Source: Plesiocystis pacifica SIR-1
GTDB lineage: Bacteria > Myxococcota_A > Polyangia > Nannocystales > Nannocystaceae
NCBI RefSeq assembly: GCF_000170895.1
Contig: NZ_ABCS01000033.1
Location: 1-64,000 of the forward strand
DNA: 64,000 bases
Reading direction: 5' to 3'
A program made the translations under genes and the position numbers. Below are positions 9,154 through 18,678 of this stretch, piece by piece. The notes below the pieces were generated by a model. It had not been told where the DNA came from, made no database searches, and worked only from the letters and a program-made list of their open reading frames with translations. Position 1 is the stretch's first letter, and each line of letters begins with the position of its first letter.

Positions 9154-12100
9154 AGCAGCTCCTCGAGTTCGTCGTGGTTGAGGGCGGCGCCGTAGCCCAG
9201 GGCGCGGCGCAGGCCCAGGTGGTCATCGCTGAGCAGGTAGCCGAGCAGGGCCGTGGCGCGCTCTTCGATCAGGACCTGGCGGGCGCCCTCGGGGCCCCGG
9301 GTCGGGCCGGCGGCGAGCAGGCGCTCGAGGCCCGGGCGGGGGTCGGCGGCCGCGACCACGCCCGCGCGGTCCTCGGCCATCAGCAGGGCGTCGCGCAGGC
9401 GCTCGGGGTCGAAGGTGTCCGTGGCCGAGGCGAAGTTGCGCGCGGCCTGGACCAGGTCGACGCGGCTGGCCGCGTCGGGCAGGGACTTCACGACCCAGTC
9501 GGCCAGGGTCCGGTCGATGGGCGGGGTCTCGCCCTGGCCCTGGGCGAAGGCGTCGTCGGACAGCTCGATGTCGAGGGAGCGGACCATGCCCATGAGCAGG
9601 CCCAGCAGGCGCGGCCCGGCGTTCTCGGCGTGCAGGAAGTCGCCGCCCGTGGCCAGGCGCAGCATCGCCCGACCCAGCAGGTCGCGGGAGCGCGGCGCGA
9701 AGGGGGCGCTGTTGACCCGGCGGCTGACGATCAAGGTGGGCGAGCTGCCCAGGTGCGCGACCACGCTGTGGTCGGTGGCGGAGTTGTCGATGAACACCAG
9801 GGGCTGGGGCATGCCCAGGGCGTCGGCCAGGGCCCGGGCGACCATGACCACGCCGGAGCTGCTCGGCAGGCTGCGCCCGCGCACGATGTCGACGGGCGGA
9901 TCGGGGACGCCGGGGAGCTCGGACAGCAAGAACACGCCCTCGTGGAGCAGGACCAGGGCGTTGCTGCACGGCAGGTCGCCGACGAGCAGGTCGAGGGGCT
10001 TGCCGTCCTGCTCGTTGGGCAGGGGCCAGGGCTCGACCTGGAGGCGGTCGCAGGCCGACCAGGTCCCGGACTCGCCGGCGATGCCCTCGACGTCGGTGAC
10101 CTCGAGGATGGCCGTGGACAGGTAGACCCCGTCGAGCTCGCCGAAGAGATCGAAGAGCTCGCGCAGGCCCCGGACGGGGGCGTGGTCGATGCCCTCGCCG
10201 AACTTCGAGCGCACGCCCTCGGCGCGCAGCCACGCGCGGTGGTGGGCGACGCCCGCGAGCAAGGAGGCCTTGGCCTCCTCGCGGCGGTCGAGCTTGAGCA
10301 GCACGCGGTGGAGCTCGCGGAGCACGTCGAGGTCCGTGGGCTCGAGCAGCAAGAGCTCGCGCATGAGCTCGACGGCGACGTCGGGCTGGCGCAGGGGCCC
10401 GCGGTGCAGATCGGCCAGGGCCCGGAGGCTGCGCACGCGCTGCTGGCCCTCGCTGAGCTCGACGAGCAGCTGCAGGGCCTCGACGCGCTGGGACAGGGCC
10501 CCGTGCTCGGCGGCGATGCGGTCGGCGGACAGCAGGGCGTGGCGGGGGTGGAAGCCGCCCCGGCCCGCGGAGAGGTAGTGCTCGATGGCCGCGACGGCGT
10601 CGCCCGCTTTTTCCTGGGCGTCGCCGGCGAAGTAGTGCAGGGCGGCGGCGCGCTCGGGGCTGAGCTCGCGCTGCAGGGCCCGGCGCAGCTCGTTGACGAC
10701 GTCGGGCCAGCGCTCGAGGCGGGCGTAGCCCTGGGCCAGGTCGGCGTGGATGCCCGGATCTTCGGGGAAGTGCTCGAGGCCCTGCTCGAGCAGGTCGACG
10801 GCGGCCTCGGGCCCGTCGGTGTGCCCGGCCAGGCGGGCGTTCTCCCGCACGGCGTTGGGGCTGAGCAGGTCGAGCTCGGTCAGCGAGGCGAGCCGGCGCT
10901 CGAGCAGGATCTGCAGGGGCGGCGCGCCGTGGGAGCCGTGCGCGACCTTGGTCCGCTCGAGCCCCCGGAACGCGAGCTCGTCGGCGGGGTCGAGGGCGAG
11001 GGCCTGGGCGAACAGGGCCCAGGCCTGGGAGTTGTGCGACTGGGGCTGGGCCGTGCGCAGGCTGATGGAGCCGGCCCGGCACAGCGCGCGGACCTTGTGC
11101 GCCGGCGCGCTGAGGTAGCTGGCCAAGCGCTCGAGGGTGGCGATGGCCTCGGCGATGCGCTTTTTCCCGCCCATGCGCTCGAGCACCCGGGCCTTGCAGT
11201 GCAGGGCGGGGATGTAGCTGGGGCTGACGGTCAGCGAGAGCTCGACGGTGGCGAGGGCCTGGGACAGGTCGCCGCGGCGCTCGTGGAGCTCGGCCGCGAT
11301 GGTCGCGAAGGCGGCCTGCTCGACGGGGTGGTTGGCCGTCGCGCCGGCGCGCTGGAGGTCGGCGGTGCGGTTGCTGTAGCTGCTCTCGCGCTTTTGCTTG
11401 ACCCGCAGGCGACCGCGCCGGGCGAGGGCGTGGCCGGGCTGCTGGTCGAGGATCGCGGCGTAGCCCGCGTCGGCGCGGTCGAGGTTGCCGGCGGTCTCCT
11501 CCGCCCGCGCGCCGCGATAGAGGTAGGCGAGCACCGTCGGCTGATCGTTGCCGATCTCCTCGCCGAACTGCTTGGCCGCGGCCTCGAGGGCGCCCGCGGC
11601 CCGGGACGGTCGGCGGGCCCGGAACGCGGCCCGGGCCAGGCGCAGCTGGGTCACGAAGTCTTCGGGGCGGGCCTCGGCCACGGCGGCGAGGTATTGGATG
11701 GCGACGACGGCCTTGGGCGTGAGCTCGGCGAGCTGCAGGGCCAGGGCCCGGCGATCGTCGGCGCCGCGCTCGGTGGTCAGCCCGGCCTCGGCGAAGGCCT
11801 GGAGGTCGCGGCTGCGCCCGAGCTTTTCGTACAGGCGCAAGAGCAGGGCCCGGGCCACGCCGAGCTGCGGCCACAGCTCGAGGGCGCGGACCAGCTCGCG
11901 CACGGCCCCCTCGGGGTCGGACAGGTGCCGGGCGCGGATGTTGGCCGAGCGGTGCAGCAACAGGGCGCGGGTCCGCGGGCCCTGGACCGCCGCGACGTGG
12001 GCCTCGATCAGCTTGACGAGGGTCGGCCACTGGCTCAGGCGCGTGGCGAGGTTCTCGGCCGCGTGCAGGGCGGGGAGGTGCCGGGGGAAGCGCTCGAGCA

Positions 12101-14006
12101 GCTGCTCGAGCTCGGTCAGCGCGTCCTCCGAGCGGTCGAGGCGGGTCGCCAGGATGCTGGCGATCTCGAGGCGCAGGGACACCTGGCGGCTGCGATCGGT
12201 GGCGTAGAGCAGGCGCTTGCGGAGCAGCTCGAGCAGCCGGTCCCAGTCCCGATCGCCGCGCAGCAGCGCCTCGAGGCTGGTCATGCTGGCCTGGTGATCG
12301 TCGACCTGGTCGAGCGCGACCTCGAAGAGATCGCGGGCCTTGTCGCGGTCGCCGAGCTCGAGGGCCAGCTCGCCCGCGCGGTGCGAGAGCTTGGCCTGGC
12401 GCACCGGGCTGAAGGTCAGCCGGATCTCCTGCTCGGTGATCTTGAGCAGCTCCTTGGTCTTGCCCTGGCGCGCCATCAGCCGGGCGAGGCGCTGGAGCGA
12501 GGGCATGTGCTCGGGGACCTCCTTGAGCAGCGCGACCAAAAAGCGCACGGCCCGGTCGGCGTTCTCGTCGCCCTGGTGGAGCTGGCCGAGGACCGAGAGC
12601 AGGAACACCCGCCGCGCCGGGGACTTGGCCCCGTCGAGCTCGGCCTCGTAGTACTCGGCCAGATCTTCGGGCCGGCCCATCTGGTGGAGCACGCGCTCGA
12701 GCCGATCGCGGGTCGGGCGGTAGCCCGCGGCGATCTGCGAGGCCTCTTCGTAGAGGCGGCGGGCGCCCTCGAGCTCGTCGAGGCGCTCCTCGAGGACCTG
12801 CCCCGCGCGCAGGTAGGCCTGCGCGGTCTCGGCCTTGGTCAAGCCGGCGTGCTCGGCCGTGGCGATCTGCAGCTGGAGCAGCTCGAGGAGCTGGGCCCAC
12901 AAGCCGTTGGTGATCAAGTAGCGGGCGGTGTCCTCGACCGCCGGGATGTGGGCGGGGAACAGGCGCAGGGCCTTGCGCATGGCCGCCAGGCCCTCGTTGA
13001 CCCGGTCGAGGCGGATCATCGCCAGCCGGCCCACGCGGTAAAAGAGCTCGGCGCGGACCGGGGCCTCGTCGTCCCCGATGGCGCGCAGCTGGCCCAGGCA
13101 GGCGAACAGCGCGACCTCGTAGCGGCTCGAGCTCATGGCGAGCTCTTCGAGGTTGCGCCACAGCGAGAAGTTGTGGGGCTGGGACTCGGCGGCGGCGAGC
13201 AGCAGGGCGACGGCCGCGTTGCGCTCGCGGTGGTCGTGGAGCACGAGGCTCGCCCGGGCCAGGGGCATGGCGCGAAGCTGCTCGGGGCGGGCCTCGGCGT
13301 CGAGCTCGAGGGCCTGGAGCATCAGCGCCGGATCGCCGCGCAGCTCGGCCACGCGGAACAAGTCGCCGGCCAGGCCCAGGTGGCGCGGGACCAGCTCGAG
13401 GGCGTGCAGGAGCATGTCCGCGGCCAGGTCGAGGTCGCCGCCGTGGCGGGCCTCGAGCAGGGCCAGATCGTGGAGCAACCCGGCGGCCGCGCCTTGATCT
13501 TCGAGGACCTCGAGCTGGCTCTCGAGGTTGGCGATGGTCCCGAACACGTCGCCCCGGGCCAGGGACACGCGCTCGACCGAGCGCAGCACCGCGAGATCCC
13601 GCGGGGTCGCCTTGAGCGCGGCCTCGTGGCATTGCTGGGCCGCGCGCAGATCCTTGAAGTAGCGCTCGACGAGCTGGCCGCGCTCGCGGTAGAGCGCCGC
13701 CGCCTCGCGCGGGTGACGGGTCGCGCGAATCTCCTGATCCAGGAAGGTGACCGCGTTGCGTACGTCGTTGCGGTCGCCGTAGACCCGGTAGAGCATGCGC
13801 ATCGCGGGGCGCAGCTCGGGCACGAGGGCGAGGGCGGCGCGGAGGTTCTCGACCGCCGCGTTCTCGTCGCTGCGCTCCAGCGACCAGCGCGCGATGGTGA
13901 ACGCGAGCACCGCTCGGAGCTCGCGTTCATGCTCGGGCGTTTGCTGGAGGGCCGCGAGGACTTCGGCGAAGGGCCGCTGCTCGCGAGTTGGGCTGGCGCC
14001 GGGCAT
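9150..14006 (-). CDS. giant TPR-repeat protein, paralogue of its downstream neighbour
   Basis: A 1618-residue TPR solenoid protein, repeats running from about residue 20 to 1230 and a C-terminal domain of about 350 residues. The C-terminal domain holds hydrophobic strands (for example LVFIDNSATDHSVVAHLGSS) and ends with LLGYLLSDDHLGLRRAL, similar to the end of the following gene. No signal peptide, membrane segment or catalytic motif is visible. The ATG at 14006 has a GGAGG about eleven bases upstream and a TACAAT -10-like box at 14069-14074. It shares a four-base overlap with the downstream paralogue, so both products are probably made together and may form a hetero-complex; this is inference. 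Confidence 0.85.
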   Translation of the reverse strand: MPGASPTREQRPFAEVLAALQQTPEHERELRAVLAFTIARWSLERSDENAAVENLRAALALVPELRPAMRMLYRVYGDRNDVRNAVTFLDQEIRATRHPREAAALYRERGQLVERYFKDLRAAQQCHEAALKATPRDLAVLRSVERVSLARGDVFGTIANLESQLEVLEDQGAAAGLLHDLALLEARHGGDLDLAADMLLHALELVPRHLGLAGDLFRVAELRGDPALMLQALELDAEARPEQLRAMPLARASLVLHDHRERNAAVALLLAAAESQPHNFSLWRNLEELAMSSSRYEVALFACLGQLRAIGDDEAPVRAELFYRVGRLAMIRLDRVNEGLAAMRKALRLFPAHIPAVEDTARYLITNGLWAQLLELLQLQIATAEHAGLTKAETAQAYLRAGQVLEERLDELEGARRLYEEASQIAAGYRPTRDRLERVLHQMGRPEDLAEYYEAELDGAKSPARRVFLLSVLGQLHQGDENADRAVRFLVALLKEVPEHMPSLQRLARLMARQGKTKELLKITEQEIRLTFSPVRQAKLSHRAGELALELGDRDKARDLFEVALDQVDDHQASMTSLEALLRGDRDWDRLLELLRKRLLYATDRSRQVSLRLEIASILATRLDRSEDALTELEQLLERFPRHLPALHAAENLATRLSQWPTLVKLIEAHVAAVQGPRTRALLLHRSANIRARHLSDPEGAVRELVRALELWPQLGVARALLLRLYEKLGRSRDLQAFAEAGLTTERGADDRRALALQLAELTPKAVVAIQYLAAVAEARPEDFVTQLRLARAAFRARRPSRAAGALEAAAKQFGEEIGNDQPTVLAYLYRGARAEETAGNLDRADAGYAAILDQQPGHALARRGRLRVKQKRESSYSNRTADLQRAGATANHPVEQAAFATIAAELHERRGDLSQALATVELSLTVSPSYIPALHCKARVLERMGGKKRIAEAIATLERLASYLSAPAHKVRALCRAGSISLRTAQPQSHNSQAWALFAQALALDPADELAFRGLERTKVAHGSHGAPPLQILLERRLASLTELDLLSPNAVRENARLAGHTDGPEAAVDLLEQGLEHFPEDPGIHADLAQGYARLERWPDVVNELRRALQRELSPERAAALHYFAGDAQEKAGDAVAAIEHYLSAGRGGFHPRHALLSADRIAAEHGALSQRVEALQLLVELSEGQQRVRSLRALADLHRGPLRQPDVAVELMRELLLLEPTDLDVLRELHRVLLKLDRREEAKASLLAGVAHHRAWLRAEGVRSKFGEGIDHAPVRGLRELFDLFGELDGVYLSTAILEVTDVEGIAGESGTWSACDRLQVEPWPLPNEQDGKPLDLLVGDLPCSNALVLLHEGVFLLSELPGVPDPPVDIVRGRSLPSSSGVVMVARALADALGMPQPLVFIDNSATDHSVVAHLGSSPTLIVSRRVNSAPFAPRSRDLLGRAMLRLATGGDFLHAENAGPRLLGLLMGMVRSLDIELSDDAFAQGQGETPPIDRTLADWVVKSLPDAASRVDLVQAARNFASATDTFDPERLRDALLMAEDRAGVVAAADPRPGLERLLAAGPTRGPEGARQVLIEERATALLGYLLSDDHLGLRRALGYGAALNHDELEELL

Positions 14007-14068
14007 CAGTCGAGGGGCCTCCGGCGCAGGGTTGCCGCGCTCTGAGAGTCGCCGCGCATTCGTCGGCG

Positions 14069-14097
14069 ATTGTACACTCTAGTACCGCGTGTCCGAA
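14069..14097 (-). promoter_or_regulatory. candidate sigma70-type promoter of the giant-TPR pair
   Basis: Reading the minus strand there is TTCGGA, a 17-base spacer and TACAAT (14074 to 14069), about 60 bases before the ATG at 14006, with a GGAGG between. The -10 differs from TATAAT at one base; the -35 is weak. It lies between the 238-residue gene and the TPR gene and would give the TPR pair its own transcript. Confidence 0.4.
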
Positions 14098-14113
14098 GAC
14101 AGGAGACAGGGGC

Positions 14114-14830
14114 TCAGCTCTCGGTGAGCTCTGCTACGTAGTCGTTCAGGTGGTAGAGAGTGGGCTCGGCCCCTTGGGCGCTCCGCCGGGTAGCGAGGAG
14201 CTGGACGATGAGCTGGAGCGTCTCAAAGCGGCCGGTGAGACTGTAGTACTGGTCCTCGGGCATCGGCGGGGTCTCGGCGAGGCGCTCCATGACCCAGTCG
14301 TGCTCGGACTGGACCGGGGTGGGGGGGGCTCCTTCGGCCGGAATCTCCGTGGAGCCGCTGGGGGCGGCCTCATCGGGGCGCTTGCGCAGGTGGTAGGCCC
14401 CGTCGAGCTCGGCCCCGGGGGGCAGGCGCGGGTCGGTGAGCTCGGCCGGCCCCGAGAAGATGGCCTCGTAGGCCATGTCGACGGGGGAGAAGTGGACGAA
14501 GGCTGGCTCGAGCAAGATCCGGAGTCGCCGGGGCTCCTCGCCATCGCCGATCCACTGCGCGCCAAACTCGCGGCGGACCAGCTCCCCGAACCAGGCCCCG
14601 GCCTGCGCGGCCACGAGCGCGACGATGGGGGGGCGATCCTCCTCGCGGAGCATGGACAGGTAATGATCGATGAACGCGAGGCTGCTCGCCTCATCACCAA
14701 TTTCGAACTCGAGGCTGCGCTGGATCTGCTCGCGGAGCCCCGCCGCGAGGGATTGGACGAGGGCCTTGGAGGGGCTCGGCTCGGAGGCCTGCGCGCTTGT
14801 TCCGCTGGAGTTTGAGTTGCTGTCGATCAC
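14114..14830 (-). CDS. conserved-type hypothetical protein
   Basis: A 238-residue acidic protein that I do not recognise. The first 20 residues are Ser/Asn-rich and probably disordered; residues 25-125 look like a compact alpha/beta domain (FIDHYLSMLREE, WFGELVRREFGAQW), followed by a Pro-rich linker near 150-165 and a final helical part (DQYYSLTGRFETLQLIVQLL). No signal peptide or membrane segment. The start is a GTG, and no better start exists before the conserved-looking part. It is on the same strand as, and upstream of, the giant TPR genes and is divergent from the CpXC/HEAT gene, 51 bp away. Confidence 0.65.
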   Translation of the reverse strand: MIDSNSNSSGTSAQASEPSPSKALVQSLAAGLREQIQRSLEFEIGDEASSLAFIDHYLSMLREEDRPPIVALVAAQAGAWFGELVRREFGAQWIGDGEEPRRLRILLEPAFVHFSPVDMAYEAIFSGPAELTDPRLPPGAELDGAYHLRKRPDEAAPSGSTEIPAEGAPPTPVQSEHDWVMERLAETPPMPEDQYYSLTGRFETLQLIVQLLATRRSAQGAEPTLYHLNDYVAELTES

Positions 14831-14845
14831 GGTGCTCGGTGCAGC

Positions 14846-14875
14846 TTTACACCACGATTGGCCCGGCGCTATCGT
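14846..14875 (+). promoter_or_regulatory. promoter with TATCGT box abutting a leaderless start
   Basis: TATCGT (14870-14875) ends exactly six bases before the GTG at 14882, and TTTACA (14846-14851) lies 18 bases upstream of it, five of six bases of the -35 consensus. No Shine-Dalgarno is present, so transcription probably begins at the start codon itself. Confidence 0.5.
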
Positions 14876-14881
14876 GCGGCG

Positions 14882-17293
14882 GTGACGAAGGTCCTAGGCT
14901 CTAGCTGGGCCGTCGACGTGTCGTATGCGTGTCGATGCGGCACCCATTATCGGGCCAAGCGCTGGCGGTGGATCGACCGAGACGCCGCCCACGACGAAGC
15001 CGAGCGCGCCCACCGAGAGGGACCCGTCCGCGGTCGCTGCCCAAATTGTGGGGAGCCGGCCAAGGCGATGATCGACTGGTTGGAGATCCACATCTCGCGT
15101 CAGCGGGCCACGGTGATCCTCGGGCCGCAGCAGCGGGCGGACCTGCCCGGGGTGGTCGCCGAGCACGTCTCGGCCATCGAGGAACGCATCGCCGACGGGA
15201 CCTTGCCCCACGCGACGGGCTGGTTGCTGCGGCCGCACTGGCGCTTCAACGACAGCGACGTGGTCACGGCGGTGCGCGAGGTGCCAACGGGGGAGATGAG
15301 AGGCGCCTCGGGGCCCGCGCGTCGAGCCGACGACAGCAAGGAGGACCCCGCGGAGACCGAGGACACGGCCAAGCGCCGCGCGCCCCGACGGCCGAGCGGG
15401 TCCCACGACACCGGCGGCGGGGTGACCCCCCGCGATCGCCAGTCCTCGGACGGGGTGCCCCGCCTCGTTGGCACCTCGTGGCCGCGCGAAGCCCCGGCGA
15501 GCCGGGCGGCCGACACCCACGTCGCGATGTTGACCATGGACCACGGGGCCATGGAGGGCGGGGCCGAGCTGGTCACCGTCAGCCTCGACCTCGACGAGGC
15601 CGGGCGCGCGATGTGGGGCCAGGCGGCCCTGCAGGTCCGACCCATCCACCTGCGCGGCCACGGCTACCCGCTCATCGGCGTGCGCCTGGTCGCCTCCTAC
15701 CTCGGCCGCATGGCGCTCATCGACGGCGTGGTCGACGTGGGCAGCGAAGACGCGGGCCCGGTGTTCGCGGCCCTGTCCCGGCGCTTTCGCGTGCAGCTGG
15801 TGCTCGCCGGCGCCCGGGCGACCTCGACCTCGATCATTCGCCGGGAGGTCTCGGCCCGCGACCTCGAGCGCAACGCGGCGCTGTGCCTCGAGTCCGCGCG
15901 CGCGGCCTTGGCCCGCAGCGAGTACCCGCGCGAGGCCTTCGCCGAAGCCCTCGATCACCTGCGCGAGGCCAGCATCGAAGATCGTTTGCGGGGCGCTTCG
16001 GAGACCTTGCTGGCCGGCTCCTACCGCCACCTGATCTCGCCGCGCGAGACCTGGGTCGCCCTCGAGCACCTCGAGAACGCCTCGGACAAGCAGAACCTCG
16101 CGACCTTGCTCGAGGTCGACGGCCTGTCCGTCGACGAGTACGAGGCCATCCGCCGCCGCGTGCTCGTGGCCTCCGTCGAGCAGGGCCTGTGCGCGCCGCG
16201 ACGCTTTTGGCGACGGATCATCGCCTCGGGCCTCGCCGACGACTTCGACGACTACGCGGGCCGCCTGTCCCGGGCCCGGGGCGAGGCCGAGAGCGAGGCC
16301 GAGGGCGACGACCTCGAGCCCGATCAGCGCCGGCTCGCGTGGGCCCGCATCGCCGAGCTTTGCGACCTCAAGCAGCTCGAGTACCCGCCCGAGCTCAGCG
16401 CCCAGCGGGGCGGCCACGAGAGCAGCGGCGGCCGAGCCAAGGAGCCCGAGGCGAGGCGAGAGCAGCGTCGCCGTCGGGCCACCGACGAGGCCGCGCGCTC
16501 GCGCAGCGCCGCCGGTGAGATCGAGACCCGGGGCGAGGTCCGTCGCGGCGGCGGGTCGCTGTCCGCGGACCTGCGCAATACCAACGTGCGCCTGCGCGTG
16601 GCCACGGCCTCCCTCGCCCAGGGCGGATCGAGCGAGGCCATCGTCGCGGTCCTCGACGCCCTCGATCAGTTCGACGAGGAGGAGCTGCTCGCGCTCTTGC
16701 CCAGCCTCGCCGAGCTCGGCACCCAGGTCGTCCCCGGGCTGCACGGCAAGCTCGACTCGCCGCGCCAGCAGGTTCGGCAGGCTTCGGCGATTTTGTTGGG
16801 TATCGTCGGCGACCCGTCGAGCATCGCGCCGCTGATTCGAAGGCTCACGCACGAGGACAGTCGCGTATGGTTTGACGTTGCCCGCGCGATCGGCAGCATC
16901 GGCTCGGCCTCCCTCGAGCGGCTGTGTGCACTCGTACGTCAGAGCGCGCGTGGGGACGCTTTTCCGATCCGCCACCGCGAGCTCCTAGCCCGCGCAGGCC
17001 GAGCCATGGCGGAAGTGGTGATCGCCGATGGGGGAGAGGACAGTATCGCGCACGACTCCGTCGAGGCCCTGGCCCAGTCCACGGAGACGGACATCTCTGT
17101 CGCTGCGGGTCGTGCCCTTGCTACACTCGGGGACGTGAGCGTGGCTGGTGCACAAGTTCGAGGCGAGCGATCCTTGCCCGACATGACGCAGCTGCGAGGC
17201 TTCGCTCGCCGAGCTTACGAAGCCATCCTCGTCCCCGAGTTCGAGATCCTCGACGACGAAGAAGTCGAAGTCGAGGCCGAGCTCATCTCCTGA
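14882..17293 (+). CDS. CpXC zinc-domain protein with HEAT repeats
   Basis: An 803-residue protein. Residues 13-60 form a CpXC zinc domain with ligands C17-x-C19 and C53-x2-C56. Residues 110-200 are a charged, low-complexity linker; 215-310 a mixed alpha/beta domain; 310-520 helical; 520-570 a second Arg/Glu-rich linker; and 575-730 HEAT-type repeats (LLPSLAELGTQVVPGL, AIGSIGSASLERLCALVRQS). HEAT/CpXC proteins are usually adaptors; no catalytic residues are seen. The GTG at 14882 is chosen over an upstream in-frame ATG (14858) because of the TATCGT box six bases before it. A metallophosphoesterase gene follows after 16 bp and is probably co-transcribed. Confidence 0.75.
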   Translation: MTKVLGSSWAVDVSYACRCGTHYRAKRWRWIDRDAAHDEAERAHREGPVRGRCPNCGEPAKAMIDWLEIHISRQRATVILGPQQRADLPGVVAEHVSAIEERIADGTLPHATGWLLRPHWRFNDSDVVTAVREVPTGEMRGASGPARRADDSKEDPAETEDTAKRRAPRRPSGSHDTGGGVTPRDRQSSDGVPRLVGTSWPREAPASRAADTHVAMLTMDHGAMEGGAELVTVSLDLDEAGRAMWGQAALQVRPIHLRGHGYPLIGVRLVASYLGRMALIDGVVDVGSEDAGPVFAALSRRFRVQLVLAGARATSTSIIRREVSARDLERNAALCLESARAALARSEYPREAFAEALDHLREASIEDRLRGASETLLAGSYRHLISPRETWVALEHLENASDKQNLATLLEVDGLSVDEYEAIRRRVLVASVEQGLCAPRRFWRRIIASGLADDFDDYAGRLSRARGEAESEAEGDDLEPDQRRLAWARIAELCDLKQLEYPPELSAQRGGHESSGGRAKEPEARREQRRRRATDEAARSRSAAGEIETRGEVRRGGGSLSADLRNTNVRLRVATASLAQGGSSEAIVAVLDALDQFDEEELLALLPSLAELGTQVVPGLHGKLDSPRQQVRQASAILLGIVGDPSSIAPLIRRLTHEDSRVWFDVARAIGSIGSASLERLCALVRQSARGDAFPIRHRELLARAGRAMAEVVIADGGEDSIAHDSVEALAQSTETDISVAAGRALATLGDVSVAGAQVRGERSLPDMTQLRGFARRAYEAILVPEFEILDDEEVEVEAELIS

Positions 17294-17309
17294 CTCGAGC
17301 TTTCCAACC

Positions 17310-18044
17310 ATGCGCTACGGAATCTTCAGCGACACGCACGCCAACCTCCCCGCCCTGAATGCGGTGATGCGTTGCTTCGACCAGGAGAAGGTCGACGCGC
17401 TCATCTGCCTCGGCGACACGGTCGGCTACGGCTCCCAGCCCAACGAGTGCGCGGACATCGTGCGCAAGAACGCCAAGCACACCATCCTCGGCAACCATGA
17501 CGCCGCGGTCGCTGGGCGCATGGACTACAGCTACTACTACGACGCCGCGCGCGAGGCCCTGGACTACCACCGGCGCATCCTCAGCGACGAGAACATGGAG
17601 TGGCTGCGCAACCTCGCCTACATGGAGAAGGACGAGGGCACGCACTTTTGCCACGGCTCGCCCGTGGACCTCGAGGAGTTCGAGTACATCTTCAGCGTCG
17701 AGCAGGCGATGACCTGCATCCCGATCTGGGAGCGCCTCGGGCAGGCGACCTTCATCGGCCACTCGCACCTGTGCAAGGCCTTCGCGATCAGCAAGGAGCG
17801 GGTCTTCGAGGTCGTGACCAAGCAGTTCGAGGTCCGCGAGGAGTACCGCTACGTCATCTCCGTGGGCAGCGTGGGTCAGCCCCGCGACCACGATCCGCGG
17901 GCCAGCTACACCATCTACGACAGCGGCCGGCGCAGCTTCGAGTTCAAGCGCGTCGAGTACGACATCGCCGAGGCGGCCAAGCGCATCTACGACATCGGCC
18001 AGCTCAGCGACAGCTTCGGCGCGCGCCTGTTCGCGGGCGTGTAG
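17310..18044 (+). CDS. metallophosphoesterase, YfcE/MJ0936-type
   Basis: A 244-residue calcineurin-like phosphoesterase with all five metal-binding blocks: D8-x-H10, G35-D36, G61-N62-H63-D64, H115 in CHGSP, and GHSH near residue 150. Family members are Mn-dependent phosphodiesterases acting on small phosphodiesters or nucleotides; the physiological substrate is rarely known. No signal peptide, so cytoplasmic. The gene begins 16 bp after the CpXC/HEAT gene and ends before a strong hairpin at 18069-18098. Many myxobacterial genomes hold several such stand-alone enzymes, so its partner cannot be guessed beyond the upstream gene. Confidence 0.9.
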   Translation: MRYGIFSDTHANLPALNAVMRCFDQEKVDALICLGDTVGYGSQPNECADIVRKNAKHTILGNHDAAVAGRMDYSYYYDAAREALDYHRRILSDENMEWLRNLAYMEKDEGTHFCHGSPVDLEEFEYIFSVEQAMTCIPIWERLGQATFIGHSHLCKAFAISKERVFEVVTKQFEVREEYRYVISVGSVGQPRDHDPRASYTIYDSGRRSFEFKRVEYDIAEAAKRIYDIGQLSDSFGARLFAGV

Positions 18045-18068
18045 CGGGCCGTCTCCAACCACGCAAAT

Positions 18069-18098
18069 CGGCGCTCCCGTCCCAGACGGTGAGCGCCG
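18069..18098 (+). terminator. hairpin between convergent genes
   Basis: CGGCGCTC (18069-18076) pairs with GAGCGCCG (18091-18098), and the loop contains a second helix CCGTC/GACGG. There is no T-run on the plus side and only a short ATTTG on the minus side, so it may act as a weak two-way terminator between the genes ending at 18044 and 18133. Confidence 0.5.
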
Positions 18099-18132
18099 AA
18101 GTCGTTGGGGGCATGGCCAGCTGAGGCAGCCC

Positions 18133-18678
18133 TCAAAGTTTGTGCTCGAGGACGATGCGCGCGAGGGCGAGGCGCAGCGCGAGGGGGAGCTCGCCTTCGC
18201 CCGTGTGCCCGACCAGCGCTTCATGGACCAGGGTCGACTCGGCGGCGATGATCGCCTCGTCCTCGGTTGGGCGCCCGCCCCCGCGAGCGGCGATCGCCGC
18301 GGTCGGGAGCGTGGGCGCGCGGACGAGCGCGGCGACGACGTTGTCGGGGAGCAAGGGGTCGCGGCCGTCGAGGACGGCCAGGGCGCACAGGGGGATCTCA
18401 GCGGGATTCGTCGACGCTTCGACGTGGACGAGGATCCGCCAGCGCGCCGGTGGGTGACCGGTCAGGCCTTCATTGTTTGTTCCCACGCGAATCGCGGCGC
18501 TGGCGAGGCGCTCACAGGCCCACTCGTGAATGACCCACTCGACCTTCCACGCATCTCGCGCGCCTGCGAGGCGCACCGAGAGCTCGGTGAGTCGCTCGCG
18601 CCAGATGGTCGCCATCATCGACAGCGCCTCGGCGGAGGCGGCAGAGTCGAGGGGGGCGAGGGGGTGGACTGGGCGCAT
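18133..18678 (-). CDS. hypothetical protein
   Basis: A 181-residue protein that I do not recognise. It is mostly helical with Ala/Leu-rich segments; the best-defined parts are WKVEWVIHEWACERLASAA near residue 45 and PLCALAVLDGRDPLLPDNVV near 95. No signal peptide or clear membrane span. The plus-strand frame opposite is also open but has the Arg/Gly-rich composition of a shadow, so this strand is preferred. The ATG at 18678 is the furthest usable; a methionine some 21 residues in is an alternative. It is convergent with the phosphoesterase gene. Confidence 0.55.
   Translation of the reverse strand: MRPVHPLAPLDSAASAEALSMMATIWRERLTELSVRLAGARDAWKVEWVIHEWACERLASAAIRVGTNNEGLTGHPPARWRILVHVEASTNPAEIPLCALAVLDGRDPLLPDNVVAALVRAPTLPTAAIAARGGGRPTEDEAIIAAESTLVHEALVGHTGEGELPLALRLALARIVLEHKL

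Noticed and set aside
9174-14045. Open frame of about 1620 codons on the plus strand opposite the second giant TPR gene
   Set aside because: Same shadow effect; no signal, no motif, and the opposite strand encodes obvious TPR repeats.
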